In this document: positions 55,643 through 64,000 of the stretch, in pieces
Numbering within the stretch: the first letter of the stretch is position 1
How the letters are laid out: each line of letters begins with the position of its first letter
DNA from: Mycolicibacterium hodleri
GTDB taxonomy: Bacteria; Actinomycetota; Actinomycetes; Mycobacteriales; Mycobacteriaceae
Length of the DNA: 64,000 bases
NCBI RefSeq assembly: GCF_006439015.1
Contig: NZ_RCZG01000002.1
Location: 1 to 64,000 of the forward strand
Reading direction: 5' to 3'
Position numbers and translations under genes: made by a program
The notes under the pieces: model-generated
Databases searched by the model: none
What the model was told of the DNA's origin: nothing
The model's input: the letters and a program-made list of their open reading frames with translations, nothing else

Positions 55643-56749
55643 ATGTTCTGGCGGGCGACGCGTCTGATCGGCGGCACGGCAGCCGTCGTCGGCGGCGGTT
55701 GGGCGCTGGGTGCGCTTCAGGGCGCGCCCAAGGCGCTTGGTGCCTCGCCAGTGGAGATCGACGGCACCACGAAGCGCTCGCCGAACTACCGCGACGGCGT
55801 GTTCGTCAACCTCGAGCCCGCGTCCGACACCAGCCTGACCCGCGACCAACAGTTCGGGCTCGTCCGTGAGGTCATCGTCGGCGGTTCCGCCCAGCAACCG
55901 TCCGAGCCCGTCCCCGTGGTCACGCCCGACCCGAGCGTGTCGGCCGGGGATCTCGCGGCCACCTGGTACGGCCACTCGTCGGTGATGATCGAGGTCGACG
56001 GGTACCGCATTCTCGCCGACCCGGTCTGGAGTGACCGTTGCTCACCGTCACGTGCCGTCGGCCCGCAGCGGCTGCACCCGGTGCCCTCCGCGCTGGAGGC
56101 TCTGCCTGCCGTCGACGCCGTGATCATCAGCCACGACCACTACGACCACCTCGACGTCGACACCATCAGGCAGCTCGCGCTCACACAGCGCGCCAAGTTC
56201 TTCGTGCCGCTGGGGATCGGTGCGCATCTGCGTACGTGGCACATCCCCGATGAACGCATCGTCGAGCTCGACTGGAACGAGAGCGCGCATCTCGGCGAGC
56301 TCGAGTTGGTCTGCACGCCCGCTCGGCACTTCTCCGGTCGTTTCTTGACGCGCAACGTCACGCTGTGGTCCTCGTGGGCGATCATCGGGCCGCGCCACCG
56401 CGCCTTCTTCGGAGGCGACACCGGTTACACGAAGAGCTTCACCGACATCGGCGTCGACTACGGCCCGTTCGACCTGACGCTCATGCCGGTGGGGGCCTAT
56501 CACCCCGGCTGGCCCGACATCCACATGAACCCCGAGGAGGCGGTTCGCGCGCATCGCGACGTCACTGACGCCGGATTGCTGGTGCCCATTCACTGGGCGA
56601 CGTTCCGGCTGGCACCGCATCCGTGGTCAGAACCCGTCGAGCGGCTAGTGATCGCTGCGTCGGGCGAAGGGGTCCCGGTGGCGACGCCCAGGCCCGGTCA
56701 GCGCATCGAATCCGCGCCCTCGCAGTTGGACCCATGGTGGAGGGCGTGA
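55643..56749 (+). CDS. Metallo-beta-lactamase-fold hydrolase (Rv0906-like)
   Basis: 368 residues. An N-terminal hydrophobic, Gly-rich segment (LIGGTAAVVGGGWALGAL) may be a signal or anchor. The MBL fold follows: ATWYGHSSVMIEVDGYRILADPVW, zinc motif SHDHYDHLD (around 163), CTPARHFSGR, FFGGDTGY and a final HWATFRL. The order resembles UlaG/NAPE-PLD-like enzymes acting on phosphodiesters or lipids. The substrate is unknown. It starts the base after the echA6 stop. Confidence 0.88.
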   Translation: MFWRATRLIGGTAAVVGGGWALGALQGAPKALGASPVEIDGTTKRSPNYRDGVFVNLEPASDTSLTRDQQFGLVREVIVGGSAQQPSEPVPVVTPDPSVSAGDLAATWYGHSSVMIEVDGYRILADPVWSDRCSPSRAVGPQRLHPVPSALEALPAVDAVIISHDHYDHLDVDTIRQLALTQRAKFFVPLGIGAHLRTWHIPDERIVELDWNESAHLGELELVCTPARHFSGRFLTRNVTLWSSWAIIGPRHRAFFGGDTGYTKSFTDIGVDYGPFDLTLMPVGAYHPGWPDIHMNPEEAVRAHRDVTDAGLLVPIHWATFRLAPHPWSEPVERLVIAASGEGVPVATPRPGQRIESAPSQLDPWWRA

Positions 56750-56754
56750 CCGGC

Positions 56755-56760
56755 TAGCGT
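56755..56760 (+). promoter_or_regulatory. -10 element TAGCGT of the serine-hydrolase lipoprotein gene, predicted leaderless
   Basis: TAGCGT ends 6 bases before GTG 56767. Confidence 0.5.
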
Positions 56761-56766
56761 GCTGGT

Positions 56767-58371
56767 GTGAGCCCCTCGACCGTGATCTCCCTGGTGACCG
56801 CGTTGACCGTGCTAGCCGTGTCGACCGGGTGCGCGCCGACGCCGCCAGCGGCTGACCCCACCACCAGCCCGCCCAGCACGATCGCGCTCTCCGACGAGCC
56901 GCCACCGCTCGTCCCTGCGATGCCGTTGCCCGACAAGGCCGTGGACAACGCCGTCGCCAAACTCGACGGTATCGCCGACGAGCTCATGACGAAGTCGGGC
57001 CTACCCGGGATGACAGTGGCGGTCGTCCACGGCGGAAAGACGATCTACGCCAAGGGGTTCGGAGTCAAGGACGTCCGCAACGGGCACGGTGCGGACAACC
57101 AGGTCGATCCCGACACGGTGTTTCAGCTCGCATCGCTGTCCAAGCCGCTGGGCTCCACGGTGGTCGCCCATCAGGTGGGGCTGAACGCGATCAGCTGGGA
57201 CACGCCGATCTCTGACAAGCTGCCGTGGTTCGCGCTGTCCGACCCGGCCATCAGCAAGCTGGTCACCGTCGGGGACATGTATTCGCATCGATCCGGGCTG
57301 CCTGATCACGCAGGCGACCTACTCGAGGACATGGGTTACGACAGGCGCTATGTCTTGGAGCACCTCCGCGACTTCCCGCTCGGACCGTTCCGAACTTCCT
57401 ACGCCTACACCAACTTCGGGCTCACCGCGGCGGCCGAGGCGGTGGCCGCGGCGGCGGGCAAGTCGTGGGAGGACCTCAGTCGGGACGTGCTGTACGAACC
57501 GCTGGGGATGACGTCGACGAGCTCACGATTCGACCAGTTCGTCTCGAGGAACGACCGAGCGGTGGGCCACACCCTCGTCGACGGCAAGTACCAGCCGGAC
57601 TACGTGCGCGACCCCCAGGCGCAGTCGCCCGCTGGCGGCATCAGCTCATCGGTGAACGACATGACGCACTGGCTGACGATGATGCTGGCCAACGGGACCT
57701 ACCACGGCACGCAGATCGTGAACCCCGAGGCCCTGCTGCCCGCTCTCACCCCGCAGATCGTGTCCAGTCCGCCGTCGGAGGCGGCGGCGCGTCCCGGTTT
57801 CTACGGCTACGGCTTCAACGTGGGGACGACGGCCGCTGCGCGCACGCAGTTCAGCCACTCCGGTGCCTTCCAGCTCGGCGCTGGCACCAACTTCGTCATC
57901 CTGCCCTCAGCCGACGTGGCAATCGTGGCGTTGACGAACGGCACTGCCTCCGGGGTGCCGGAGGCCCTGACCGCGGAGTTCGCCGACCTGGTGCAGTTCG
58001 GCGAGGTCCGAGAGGACTGGTTCACGCTCTACCGGGGCGCCTTCGCGCAGATGATCGCGCCGGTCGGCTCGCTCGTTGGCAAGCGGCCGCCTGCCAACCC
58101 TGCGCCGCCTGGTCCGCTGACCAGTTACGTCGGCGTCTACTCCAACCCGTTCTGGGGTCCGGCCCGCGTGACGGAGCGGGGCGGTGGACTTCAGGTGGCC
58201 ATCGGGCCCAAACTCGTCTTCCCACTGACCCATTGGGACGGCAACGTGTTCAGTGTCAGCTTCGTCACCGAGAACTCGCCACCCGGTAGCGTCTCCACGG
58301 CGACCTTCGATCGGAACACGCTGAAACTGGAGTACTACGACGGGGACGGAAGGGGCACCTTCACCCGATGA
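56767..58371 (+). CDS. Beta-lactamase-family serine hydrolase, lipoprotein (Rv0907-like)
   Basis: 534 residues. The signal peptide ends in a lipobox (LAVSTGC, Cys22), so it is probably a lipoprotein on the outer face of the membrane. The class C/PBP-like domain has SLSK (about 124-127), the catalytic SxxK, and YTN (about 215), followed by a HSGAFQLG segment and a C-terminal beta domain ([13 protein letters not shown]). It likely hydrolyses an ester or peptide in the envelope. Its stop overlaps the ctpE start (ATGA). Confidence 0.88.
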   Translation: MSPSTVISLVTALTVLAVSTGCAPTPPAADPTTSPPSTIALSDEPPPLVPAMPLPDKAVDNAVAKLDGIADELMTKSGLPGMTVAVVHGGKTIYAKGFGVKDVRNGHGADNQVDPDTVFQLASLSKPLGSTVVAHQVGLNAISWDTPISDKLPWFALSDPAISKLVTVGDMYSHRSGLPDHAGDLLEDMGYDRRYVLEHLRDFPLGPFRTSYAYTNFGLTAAAEAVAAAAGKSWEDLSRDVLYEPLGMTSTSSRFDQFVSRNDRAVGHTLVDGKYQPDYVRDPQAQSPAGGISSSVNDMTHWLTMMLANGTYHGTQIVNPEALLPALTPQIVSSPPSEAAARPGFYGYGFNVGTTAAARTQFSHSGAFQLGAGTNFVILPSADVAIVALTNGTASGVPEALTAEFADLVQFGEVREDWFTLYRGAFAQMIAPVGSLVGKRPPANPAPPGPLTSYVGVYSNPFWGPARVTERGGGLQVAIGPKLVFPLTHWDGNVFSVSFVTENSPPGSVSTATFDRNTLKLEYYDGDGRGTFTR

Positions 58372-60749
58372 GCAGCGCGGTCGCCGTTGGACTGTCCGAA
58401 CCCGAGGTGGCGCAGCGCGTCGCCGAGGGCAAGACCAACGACGTTCCGACCAGGGCGGCGCGCAGCGTCGAGGAGATCGTTCGCGCCAACGTCTTCACCC
58501 GGATCAACGCGATTCTCGGCGTGCTGCTGATCATCGTGCTGTCGACCGGGTCATTCATCAACGGACTGTTCGGCATCCTCATCGTGGCCAATAGCGCGAT
58601 CGGCATCATTCAGGAACTTCGGGCCAAACAGACCCTGGACAGACTGGCGATCGTCGGTCAAACGAAGCCGATGGTGCGCAGGCAGTCTGGGACCGGGCCA
58701 CGGTCGCCGAGCGAGGTGGTGCTCGACGACGTCATCGAGCTGGGTCCTGGCGATCAGATCGTCGTCGACGGCGTGGTCATCGAGGAGGCCGGTCTCGAAG
58801 TCGACGAGTCGCTGCTGACGGGCGAGGCCGACGCGATGGACAAGCACGCCGGCGACGAGGTGAAGTCGGGCAGCTTCGTCGTCGCGGGTAGTGGGGCGTA
58901 CCGGGCGACGAAGGTGGGTCGTGAGGCCTACGCCGCCAAGCTCGCCGAGGAGGCCAGCAAGTTCACGCTGGTGAAGTCCGAGCTTCGCAGCGGCATCGAC
59001 AAGATCCTCCAGTTCATCACCTACCTTTTGATCCCCGCCGGACTCCTGACCATCTACACGCAGCTGTTCACCACCGATGCCGGATGGCGTGAGTCGTTGT
59101 TGCGCATGGTCGGTGCTTTGGTACCGATGGTGCCCGAGGGCTTGGTCCTCATGACGTCGATCGCGTTCGCCGTCGGGGTGGTGCGGCTCGGTAGGCGCCA
59201 GTGCCTGGTGCAGGAACTGCCCGCCATCGAAGGGCTGGCCCGGGTAGACGTGGTGTGCGCCGACAAGACGGGAACGTTGACCGAGAACGGCATGCGGCTC
59301 AGCGAGCTCAAGCCCCTGATCGACGATGACGTCTCCAATGCGCTGGCTTCATTGGCCGCGGCCGACGACCGCCCGAACGCCAGCATGAAGGCCATCGGTG
59401 AGGCGTACGGTGAACCTCCCGGTTGGACGGCCACCGCCAGCGCGCCCTTCAAGTCGGCGACCAAGTGGAGCGGCACTTCCTTTGGAGAACACGGCAACTG
59501 GGTGATCGGCGCTCCCGACGTGCTTCTGGACCCCGCTTCGCCCGATGCCGAAGTCGCCGAACGGATCGGTGCCAAGGGTCTGCGGGTGCTTCTCCTCGGT
59601 TCGTCGAACGCCCCGGTCGACGCGCTTGACGCGCCGGGGGTCGTCACCCCGGCGGCGTTGGTCGTGCTCGAGCAGCGGGTCCGGCCCGATGCCCGCGAAA
59701 CCCTCGATTACTTTGCGGCGCAAAAGGTCACGGTCAAGGTGATCTCGGGCGACAACGCCGTGTCCGTGGCGGCCGTGGCAGGCAGTCTCGGCCTGCACGG
59801 TGAGACGATGGACGCCCGGAACTTGCCCGATGAACCCGATGCTCTGGCAGACGCTGTCGTTGAGTACACGACGTTCGGCAGGGTGCGGCCCGACCAGAAA
59901 CGCGAGATGGTGCACGCCCTGCAGTCCCGCGGACACACCGTGGCGATGACCGGCGACGGTGTCAACGACGTGTTGGCACTCAAGGACGCGGATATCGGCG
60001 TCGCGATGGGCTCGGGCAGCTCCGCCTCCCGTGCGGTCGCGCAGATCGTGCTGTTGGACAACAGGTTCGCGACCCTGCCGTACGTCGTCGGCGAGGGTAG
60101 GCGGGTGATCGGCAACATCGAGCGGGTCTCGAATCTGTTCCTCACCAAGACGGTCTACTCCGTGCTGCTGGCAATGCTGGTCGGCCTCGCCGGCCTCTCG
60201 GCCAAGTTCTTCGGCACGGATCCGTTGCTGTTTCCGTTCCAGCCGATTCACGTGACGATCGCCGCGTGGTTCACCATCGGCGTCCCGGCGTTCGTCCTGT
60301 CGCTGGCGCCCAACCGGGAACGCGCCCACACGGGCTTCGTCAGGCGGGTCATGACCTCGGCGCTGCCGAGTGGGCTGATCGTCGGCGTCGCGACGTTCGT
60401 CAGCTACCTGCTCGCGTACGGGGGTCGCGACTCGACGCCAACGCAGCAGATGCAGGCCTCGACGGCGGCGTTGATCACGCTCCTGGTGAGCGCGCTGTGG
60501 GTGCTCGCCGTGGTGGCGCGGCCGTACGAGTGGTGGCGGATCGCTCTGGTGGCCGTCTCGGCGGCGGCCTACGTGGTGATCTTCTCGCTTCCACTGGCCA
60601 GGAAGACCTTCTTGCTCGATCCCTCCGATGCGGCGATGACGGCGACGGCGCTGGCCATCGGTGTCCTCGCGGCGGCGTTCATCGAGGTGGTCTGGTGGGT
60701 GCAGGGGCGGATCCTGGGGGAGCGGCGACGCCTCTGGCGGTCTGACTAG
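58368..60749 (+). CDS. ctpE: P-type ATPase CtpE (calcium transporter family)
   Basis: 793 residues. P-type motifs are TGEA (151-154), the PEG segment in the membrane (LVPMVPEGL), phosphorylation site D299 ([10 protein letters not shown]), and the hinge [24 protein letters not shown] near 528. Six C-terminal helices follow. Mycobacterial CtpE is reported to import Ca2+ and to support cell-surface integrity. It overlaps the lipoprotein gene by four bases. Length and motifs are complete. Confidence 0.93.
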   Translation: MSSAVAVGLSEPEVAQRVAEGKTNDVPTRAARSVEEIVRANVFTRINAILGVLLIIVLSTGSFINGLFGILIVANSAIGIIQELRAKQTLDRLAIVGQTKPMVRRQSGTGPRSPSEVVLDDVIELGPGDQIVVDGVVIEEAGLEVDESLLTGEADAMDKHAGDEVKSGSFVVAGSGAYRATKVGREAYAAKLAEEASKFTLVKSELRSGIDKILQFITYLLIPAGLLTIYTQLFTTDAGWRESLLRMVGALVPMVPEGLVLMTSIAFAVGVVRLGRRQCLVQELPAIEGLARVDVVCADKTGTLTENGMRLSELKPLIDDDVSNALASLAAADDRPNASMKAIGEAYGEPPGWTATASAPFKSATKWSGTSFGEHGNWVIGAPDVLLDPASPDAEVAERIGAKGLRVLLLGSSNAPVDALDAPGVVTPAALVVLEQRVRPDARETLDYFAAQKVTVKVISGDNAVSVAAVAGSLGLHGETMDARNLPDEPDALADAVVEYTTFGRVRPDQKREMVHALQSRGHTVAMTGDGVNDVLALKDADIGVAMGSGSSASRAVAQIVLLDNRFATLPYVVGEGRRVIGNIERVSNLFLTKTVYSVLLAMLVGLAGLSAKFFGTDPLLFPFQPIHVTIAAWFTIGVPAFVLSLAPNRERAHTGFVRRVMTSALPSGLIVGVATFVSYLLAYGGRDSTPTQQMQASTAALITLLVSALWVLAVVARPYEWWRIALVAVSAAAYVVIFSLPLARKTFLLDPSDAAMTATALAIGVLAAAFIEVVWWVQGRILGERRRLWRSD

Positions 60750-60762
60750 CAGTTCGAGTGAT

Positions 60763-60768
60763 TAGGGT
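60763..60768 (+). promoter_or_regulatory. -10 element TAGGGT of the Rv0909-like gene, predicted leaderless
   Basis: TAGGGT ends 6 bases before ATG 60775. Confidence 0.5.
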
Positions 60769-60774
60769 GGAGCC

Positions 60775-61005
60775 ATGGGATTTCTAGACAAAGCCAAGGA
60801 CCTGCTGTCGAAGAACGCCGACAAGGTCGACACGGCAATCGAGAAGGTTGGAGACGCCGTCGACAAGAAGACGCAGGGCAAGTACGCGGGACAGGTCGAC
60901 AAGGTGCAGGACGCCGCCAGGAAGGCCGCCGAGAAGAATGCGGGCAGGACCCCACCGGCGGCGCCGCCGCCCGCCGCGCCGTCCGGACCTCCACCGACCT
61001 CCTAG
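60775..61005 (+). CDS. Rv0909-like antitoxin (MT0933 family)
   Basis: 76 residues: an amphipathic, Lys-rich helical part (MGFLDKAKDLLSKNADKVDTAIEKVGDAVDKKTQGKY) then a Pro/Ala-rich tail (PPAAPPPAAPSGPPP), longer than I recall for M. tuberculosis Rv0909. The family was proposed as antitoxin to Rv0910, encoded three bases downstream. It is co-transcribed with that gene. Antitoxin status is known for the family, not shown here. Confidence 0.8.
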   Translation: MGFLDKAKDLLSKNADKVDTAIEKVGDAVDKKTQGKYAGQVDKVQDAARKAAEKNAGRTPPAAPPPAAPSGPPPTS

Positions 61006-61008
61006 ACG

Positions 61009-61449
61009 ATGGCCAAACTGTCAGTCTCCGTCGACGTCCCGCTGTCACCGGAGCAGGCCTGGGAGGCGGCCTCCGATCTATCGCGATACAAGGAGTGGCT
61101 GAGCATCCACCGGGTGTGGCGCACCACGCCGCCGGAGACCTTGGAGAAGGGCACCAAGCTGGCGTCGGTCGTCGAGGTCAAGGGCATGATGAACCTGGTC
61201 CGGTGGACGATCGTCAGCTACAAGCCGCCGCAGTCGCTCACACTCGACGGTGACGGCAAGGGCGGCGTGAAGGTCAAGCTGATGGGCAAGGTCAAGCCGG
61301 CCGAGAAGGATGCCGCCGGGTCGACCGTGACGTTCGACGTGCATCTGGGTGGACCCGCCCTGTTCGGGCCGATCGGGATGATCGTCGCCAGCTCACTCAA
61401 GGGCGACATCCGCGAATCGTTGGACAACTTCAAGTCGGTCTTCTCGTGA
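61009..61449 (+). CDS. Rv0910-like SRPBCC protein (proposed toxin)
   Basis: 146 residues, Bet v1/START-like fold: LSVSVDVPLSPEQAWEAASDLSRYKEWLSIHRVWR at the start and a long C-terminal helix IRESLDNFKSVFS. The M. tuberculosis homologue was reported as the toxin of a pair with Rv0909. The fold also fits lipid-binding. Its stop overlaps the GTG start of the methyltransferase downstream (GTGA), linking the pair to lipid modification. Confidence 0.82.
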   Translation: MAKLSVSVDVPLSPEQAWEAASDLSRYKEWLSIHRVWRTTPPETLEKGTKLASVVEVKGMMNLVRWTIVSYKPPQSLTLDGDGKGGVKVKLMGKVKPAEKDAAGSTVTFDVHLGGPALFGPIGMIVASSLKGDIRESLDNFKSVFS

Positions 61450-62660
61450 CGGTCGCCCGTCGGCTCGCGGAGCTGGTTCGCGACGGCGCGGGCGTCGAGT
61501 TGCCGGTCCGCATCCGTGCCTGGGACGGCACCGAGGCAGGTCCCGCTGACGGTCCGGTGCTGGTCATCAACAACCGCCGGGCGCTGCGGAGGCTGCTGTG
61601 GGCGCCCGGTGAGATGGGGCTCGCCCGCGCGTACGTGACCGGTGACGTCGACGTCGAGGGCGACATGGCCGACGGCTTCCGTCGCGCATGGGCGATGTCG
61701 GCCAAACGTCGCACGTCGATTCCGTTGCGGGACAAAGCCGGTGCCGGTTTGGCTGCGGCCGGGCTCGGTGCCGTTGGGCTGCCGCCGAAGCCACCTGCCT
61801 CAGAGGCGCGACTGGCGGGGCGGCTGCACACCCGCGGTCGGGACCGCGCCGCGATCGCGCACCACTACGACCTGTCCAACGACTTCTACAAGCTGCTTCT
61901 CGACGACCACATGGCGTACTCGTCGGCCTTTTACACCCACGACGGTCAGTCTCTGCACGATGCGCAGTCGGCGAAGCTCGACCTGGTCTGCCGCAAGCTG
62001 GAGTTGGCGGAAGGCCAGCGCCTGCTCGACGTCGGCTGCGGATGGGGGTCGATGATCATCTACGCCGCGCGCAACTTCGGCGTTCGCGCCACCGGCATCA
62101 CGCTGTCGGCCGAGCAACGGGACTTCATCGCCGAGCGCGTCACGCAGGAGGGGCTCGGCAGCCTGGTCGAGGTGCGTCTGCAGGACTATCGCGAATTGTC
62201 CGATGAGCCCGCGACGTTCGATGCGGTGAGTTCCATCGAGATGGGCGAGCACGTCGGCGAGGGAAACTATCCGACCTACGTGTCCACGATGCTCGGCGCC
62301 CTCAAGTCGGGCGGTCGCCTTCTCCTGCAGCAGATGTCGCGGAGCGAGGGCACTGCACCGGGAGGCGGGCCGTTCATCGAGTCCTACATAGCGCCCGACA
62401 TGCACATGCGGCCGCTATGGCAGACGATTCGGCACCTGGAGAACGCGGGCCTCGAGGTGCGCGGCGTCGAGGCGATGCGCGAGCACTACGTCAAGACAGT
62501 CGAGCACTGGCTGGAGACGTTCGAGACGTTCTACGACGAGTTCGTCGCACTCCAGGGGGAGGAGGTTGCCAGGGTATGGCGCCTCTACCTGATCGGCGGT
62601 GGTTTGGCGTTCGAGCAGGGCCGGATGGGCGTTGATCAGATCCTGGCCCGCAAGCGCTGA
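61446..62660 (+). CDS. Cyclopropane-fatty-acyl-phospholipid synthase family methyltransferase
   Basis: 404 residues. After an N-terminal ~120-residue region typical of CFA synthases (including GLARAYVTGDVDVEGDMAD) comes HYDLSNDFYKLLLDDHMAYSSAFY, the SAM site LLDVGCGWGSMIIYAA (about 194-209), and ATFDAVSSIEMGEHVGEGNYPTY with the carbonate-binding Glu/His region. It methylates or cyclopropanates unsaturated phospholipid acyl chains; UfaA1/BfaA-like tuberculostearate synthesis is possible. It overlaps the Rv0910-like gene by four bases. Confidence 0.88.
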   Translation: MTVARRLAELVRDGAGVELPVRIRAWDGTEAGPADGPVLVINNRRALRRLLWAPGEMGLARAYVTGDVDVEGDMADGFRRAWAMSAKRRTSIPLRDKAGAGLAAAGLGAVGLPPKPPASEARLAGRLHTRGRDRAAIAHHYDLSNDFYKLLLDDHMAYSSAFYTHDGQSLHDAQSAKLDLVCRKLELAEGQRLLDVGCGWGSMIIYAARNFGVRATGITLSAEQRDFIAERVTQEGLGSLVEVRLQDYRELSDEPATFDAVSSIEMGEHVGEGNYPTYVSTMLGALKSGGRLLLQQMSRSEGTAPGGGPFIESYIAPDMHMRPLWQTIRHLENAGLEVRGVEAMREHYVKTVEHWLETFETFYDEFVALQGEEVARVWRLYLIGGGLAFEQGRMGVDQILARKR

Positions 62661-62687
62661 CTCAGACCGTCTCGCGGGTACCGGGTA

Positions 62688-64000
62688 TCACGCGGTGACC
62701 CGTTGACCCTTGTGCAGGGTGTCCAGCAGCTCGCGGTGCGGACCGACCAGGTATGCGGTATCGCCTGCGAACAGCTGGGTGTCGCGGCGCGGATGCAATT
62801 GGACGTTCCCCGGCCCGCGGGCGATCGCGATAACCCTGGTCTGAGTTGACATCTCGGCCATCCGGAGGCCATCGAGCTCGCTGCCGGGAGCCACCTCCAC
62901 GCCGCCGACCATGAATGACTGCTGGCCCACTGAGAACGTGCCGAACACCTGTAGTCCCATCGCCGTGCCGATGAACCACGGTGCCGCGAGCTCGACCGTC
63001 GAGCGCACGTTCTCGAACCCGAAGCGTTGCGACACGGCCGCACCCAGCGCGCGGTCGTAGACGCGCAGTACGACGGGCACGCCCGGGGTGGTGTCCGACC
63101 GCTTCCACCGGGCACCCAGGCGCTCGCGCAGCACGATGCCCGTCTCGATGTTGATCATGTCGGACTGCGTCAGCACCGCGACGGCCACCGCATCGTCGAT
63201 GCGCGCCGAATCGAGTGTCGCGGGCAGCGTCGCGTCGCCGAAGATCACCGGCACGTCGAGCTCGGCTGCCGAGGACAGGAACCGGTTGTCGGGGCTGCGT
63301 TCGATCACCACGACGTCGTGCCCGGCTGCCTTCAAATCGGCGACCACGCGAATACCGAACGTGCCGAGGCCGACGACGACGATGTGGTCCTGCAGTTCGC
63401 GCACCTTGCGCAGGCCCGCGTTCTGCGCGATGCGACGCGACAGCAGCAGGTCGGCGACGAAGGCCATCAGCACGGCGCTGCTGGTGATGCCCGCGAACAT
63501 CAGTCCGACGCCGAACAGCCGGAGCCACGTGGGCTGATCGATGAAACTGAAGTCGCCATAGCCGACGGTCGTAATGGTCTCGGCGGAGAAGTACAGCGCA
63601 TCGATGAAGGTCATCCCAGTGGGAGCATCGTTGAAGGAGTACCGAAGCAACACCGTCGCGCCGAGCAATAGCGCCATCGATGCCGCGAAAGCCTTGAAGA
63701 AGTTGGGGTTGACGTCGTCACGGAAGGCGCGCACCGCGTCGAGGACGCGCTTGAGCGGCTTTCGTCGATGTTGGTGGTAGCCCCGCGCACCATGGTGCCC
63801 GACCTCGACCGTCGTGGCGACGGGCGGCGCTACGGAAATGCCCTGGGCGACCAATTCCTCGGCAGTGCCGATCATCGCCGTCCAGTCGCCTTCGCTGACG
63901 CCGACGTCGCGACCGGGGCAGGCCACCACCTCGCCGGGCGTGGGTGAGTTCTCGCCGCGGACCACGGCGATCGGAGCGAGGTCGCCGAAGATCTCCCGAA
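62688..64000 (-). CDS. Potassium channel/TrkA (RCK) protein, N-terminus beyond the window
   Basis: The frame stays open through the right edge, so the start lies outside. Visible from the N-side: a tail of an earlier RCK-like domain (CPGRDVGVSEGDWTAMIG), a linker, two membrane helices with a K+ selectivity filter (TITTVGYGDFSF), then a TrkA-N Rossmann domain (IVVVGLGTFGIRVVADL, GDATLPATL) and a TrkA-C domain ending near LVGPHRELLDTLHKGQ. It is a ligand-gated K+ channel or transporter subunit of the inner membrane. Confidence 0.85.
   Translation of the reverse strand, partial: REIFGDLAPIAVVRGENSPTPGEVVACPGRDVGVSEGDWTAMIGTAEELVAQGISVAPPVATTVEVGHHGARGYHQHRRKPLKRVLDAVRAFRDDVNPNFFKAFAASMALLLGATVLLRYSFNDAPTGMTFIDALYFSAETITTVGYGDFSFIDQPTWLRLFGVGLMFAGITSSAVLMAFVADLLLSRRIAQNAGLRKVRELQDHIVVVGLGTFGIRVVADLKAAGHDVVVIERSPDNRFLSSAAELDVPVIFGDATLPATLDSARIDDAVAVAVLTQSDMINIETGIVLRERLGARWKRSDTTPGVPVVLRVYDRALGAAVSQRFGFENVRSTVELAAPWFIGTAMGLQVFGTFSVGQQSFMVGGVEVAPGSELDGLRMAEMSTQTRVIAIARGPGNVQLHPRRDTQLFAGDTAYLVGPHRELLDTLHKGQRVTA

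Overview
This window is chromosomal DNA from a mycobacterium, most likely a rapid-growing Mycolicibacterium-type species. The evidence is high G+C, many GTG starts, mycobacterial gene families (RpfA, SepH, FprB, EchA6, CtpE, PrrAB, MDMPI/mycothiol enzymes), and a gene order I recognise as largely collinear with M. tuberculosis Rv0861c to Rv0910. Names borrowed from that genome are recalled from knowledge and were not searched.

Layout. 0-1.3 kb: the right end of an IS3-type element has truncated a GAF gene that follows a GAF-ANTAR gene. 1.4-7 kb: an F420-type oxidoreductase, then a leftward XPB helicase operon (Rv0862c-like gene, xpb, VOC protein). 7-12 kb: molybdenum cofactor genes (moaC, mog, moaE rightward; moaA, moaD leftward) flank rpfA. 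The rpfA leader carries a c-di-AMP (ydaO) riboswitch and a CRP-like site. 12-21.9 kb: cspB, a GST-fold reductase, DUF2771, MFS, DUF3027, SRPBCC, DUF2530, MarR, a SpoU methyltransferase, DUF2537, sepH, serC and a second methionine aminopeptidase. Four copies of a 32-bp tandem repeat lie directly upstream of serC. 22-35.5 kb: an AurF-type diiron protein paired with fprB, a P450, two different citrate synthases (citA, gltA2), pdxH, two MFS exporters with TetR/MarR regulators, and an FKBP. 35.5-37.6 kb: prrB and prrA.

37.7-53.4 kb is an accessory block. In M. tuberculosis, as I recall it, prrA is followed directly by accD3, so about 16 kb has been gained here or lost there. The block contains a PLD-family protein, a split chromate transporter, three consecutive ABC exporters behind a SoxR/MerR-like 19-bp-spacer promoter, two tandem flavoproteins, an ANTAR protein, a CDF-type cation transporter, and several decayed genes (DUF222/HNH, GIY-YIG, ADP-ribosylglycohydrolase and NUDIX remnants). 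53.4-64 kb is the conserved lipid and envelope segment: accD3, echA6, a metallo-beta-lactamase-fold protein, a serine-hydrolase lipoprotein, ctpE, the Rv0909/Rv0910-like pair, a cyclopropane-type methyltransferase, and a K+ channel/RCK protein cut by the window edge.

The clearest window-wide signal is that about fifteen genes have a TANNNT -10 hexamer 6-8 bases before the start codon, which predicts leaderless mRNAs. No tRNA, rRNA or CRISPR array was seen. Identities come from reading motifs by eye; no database search was run.
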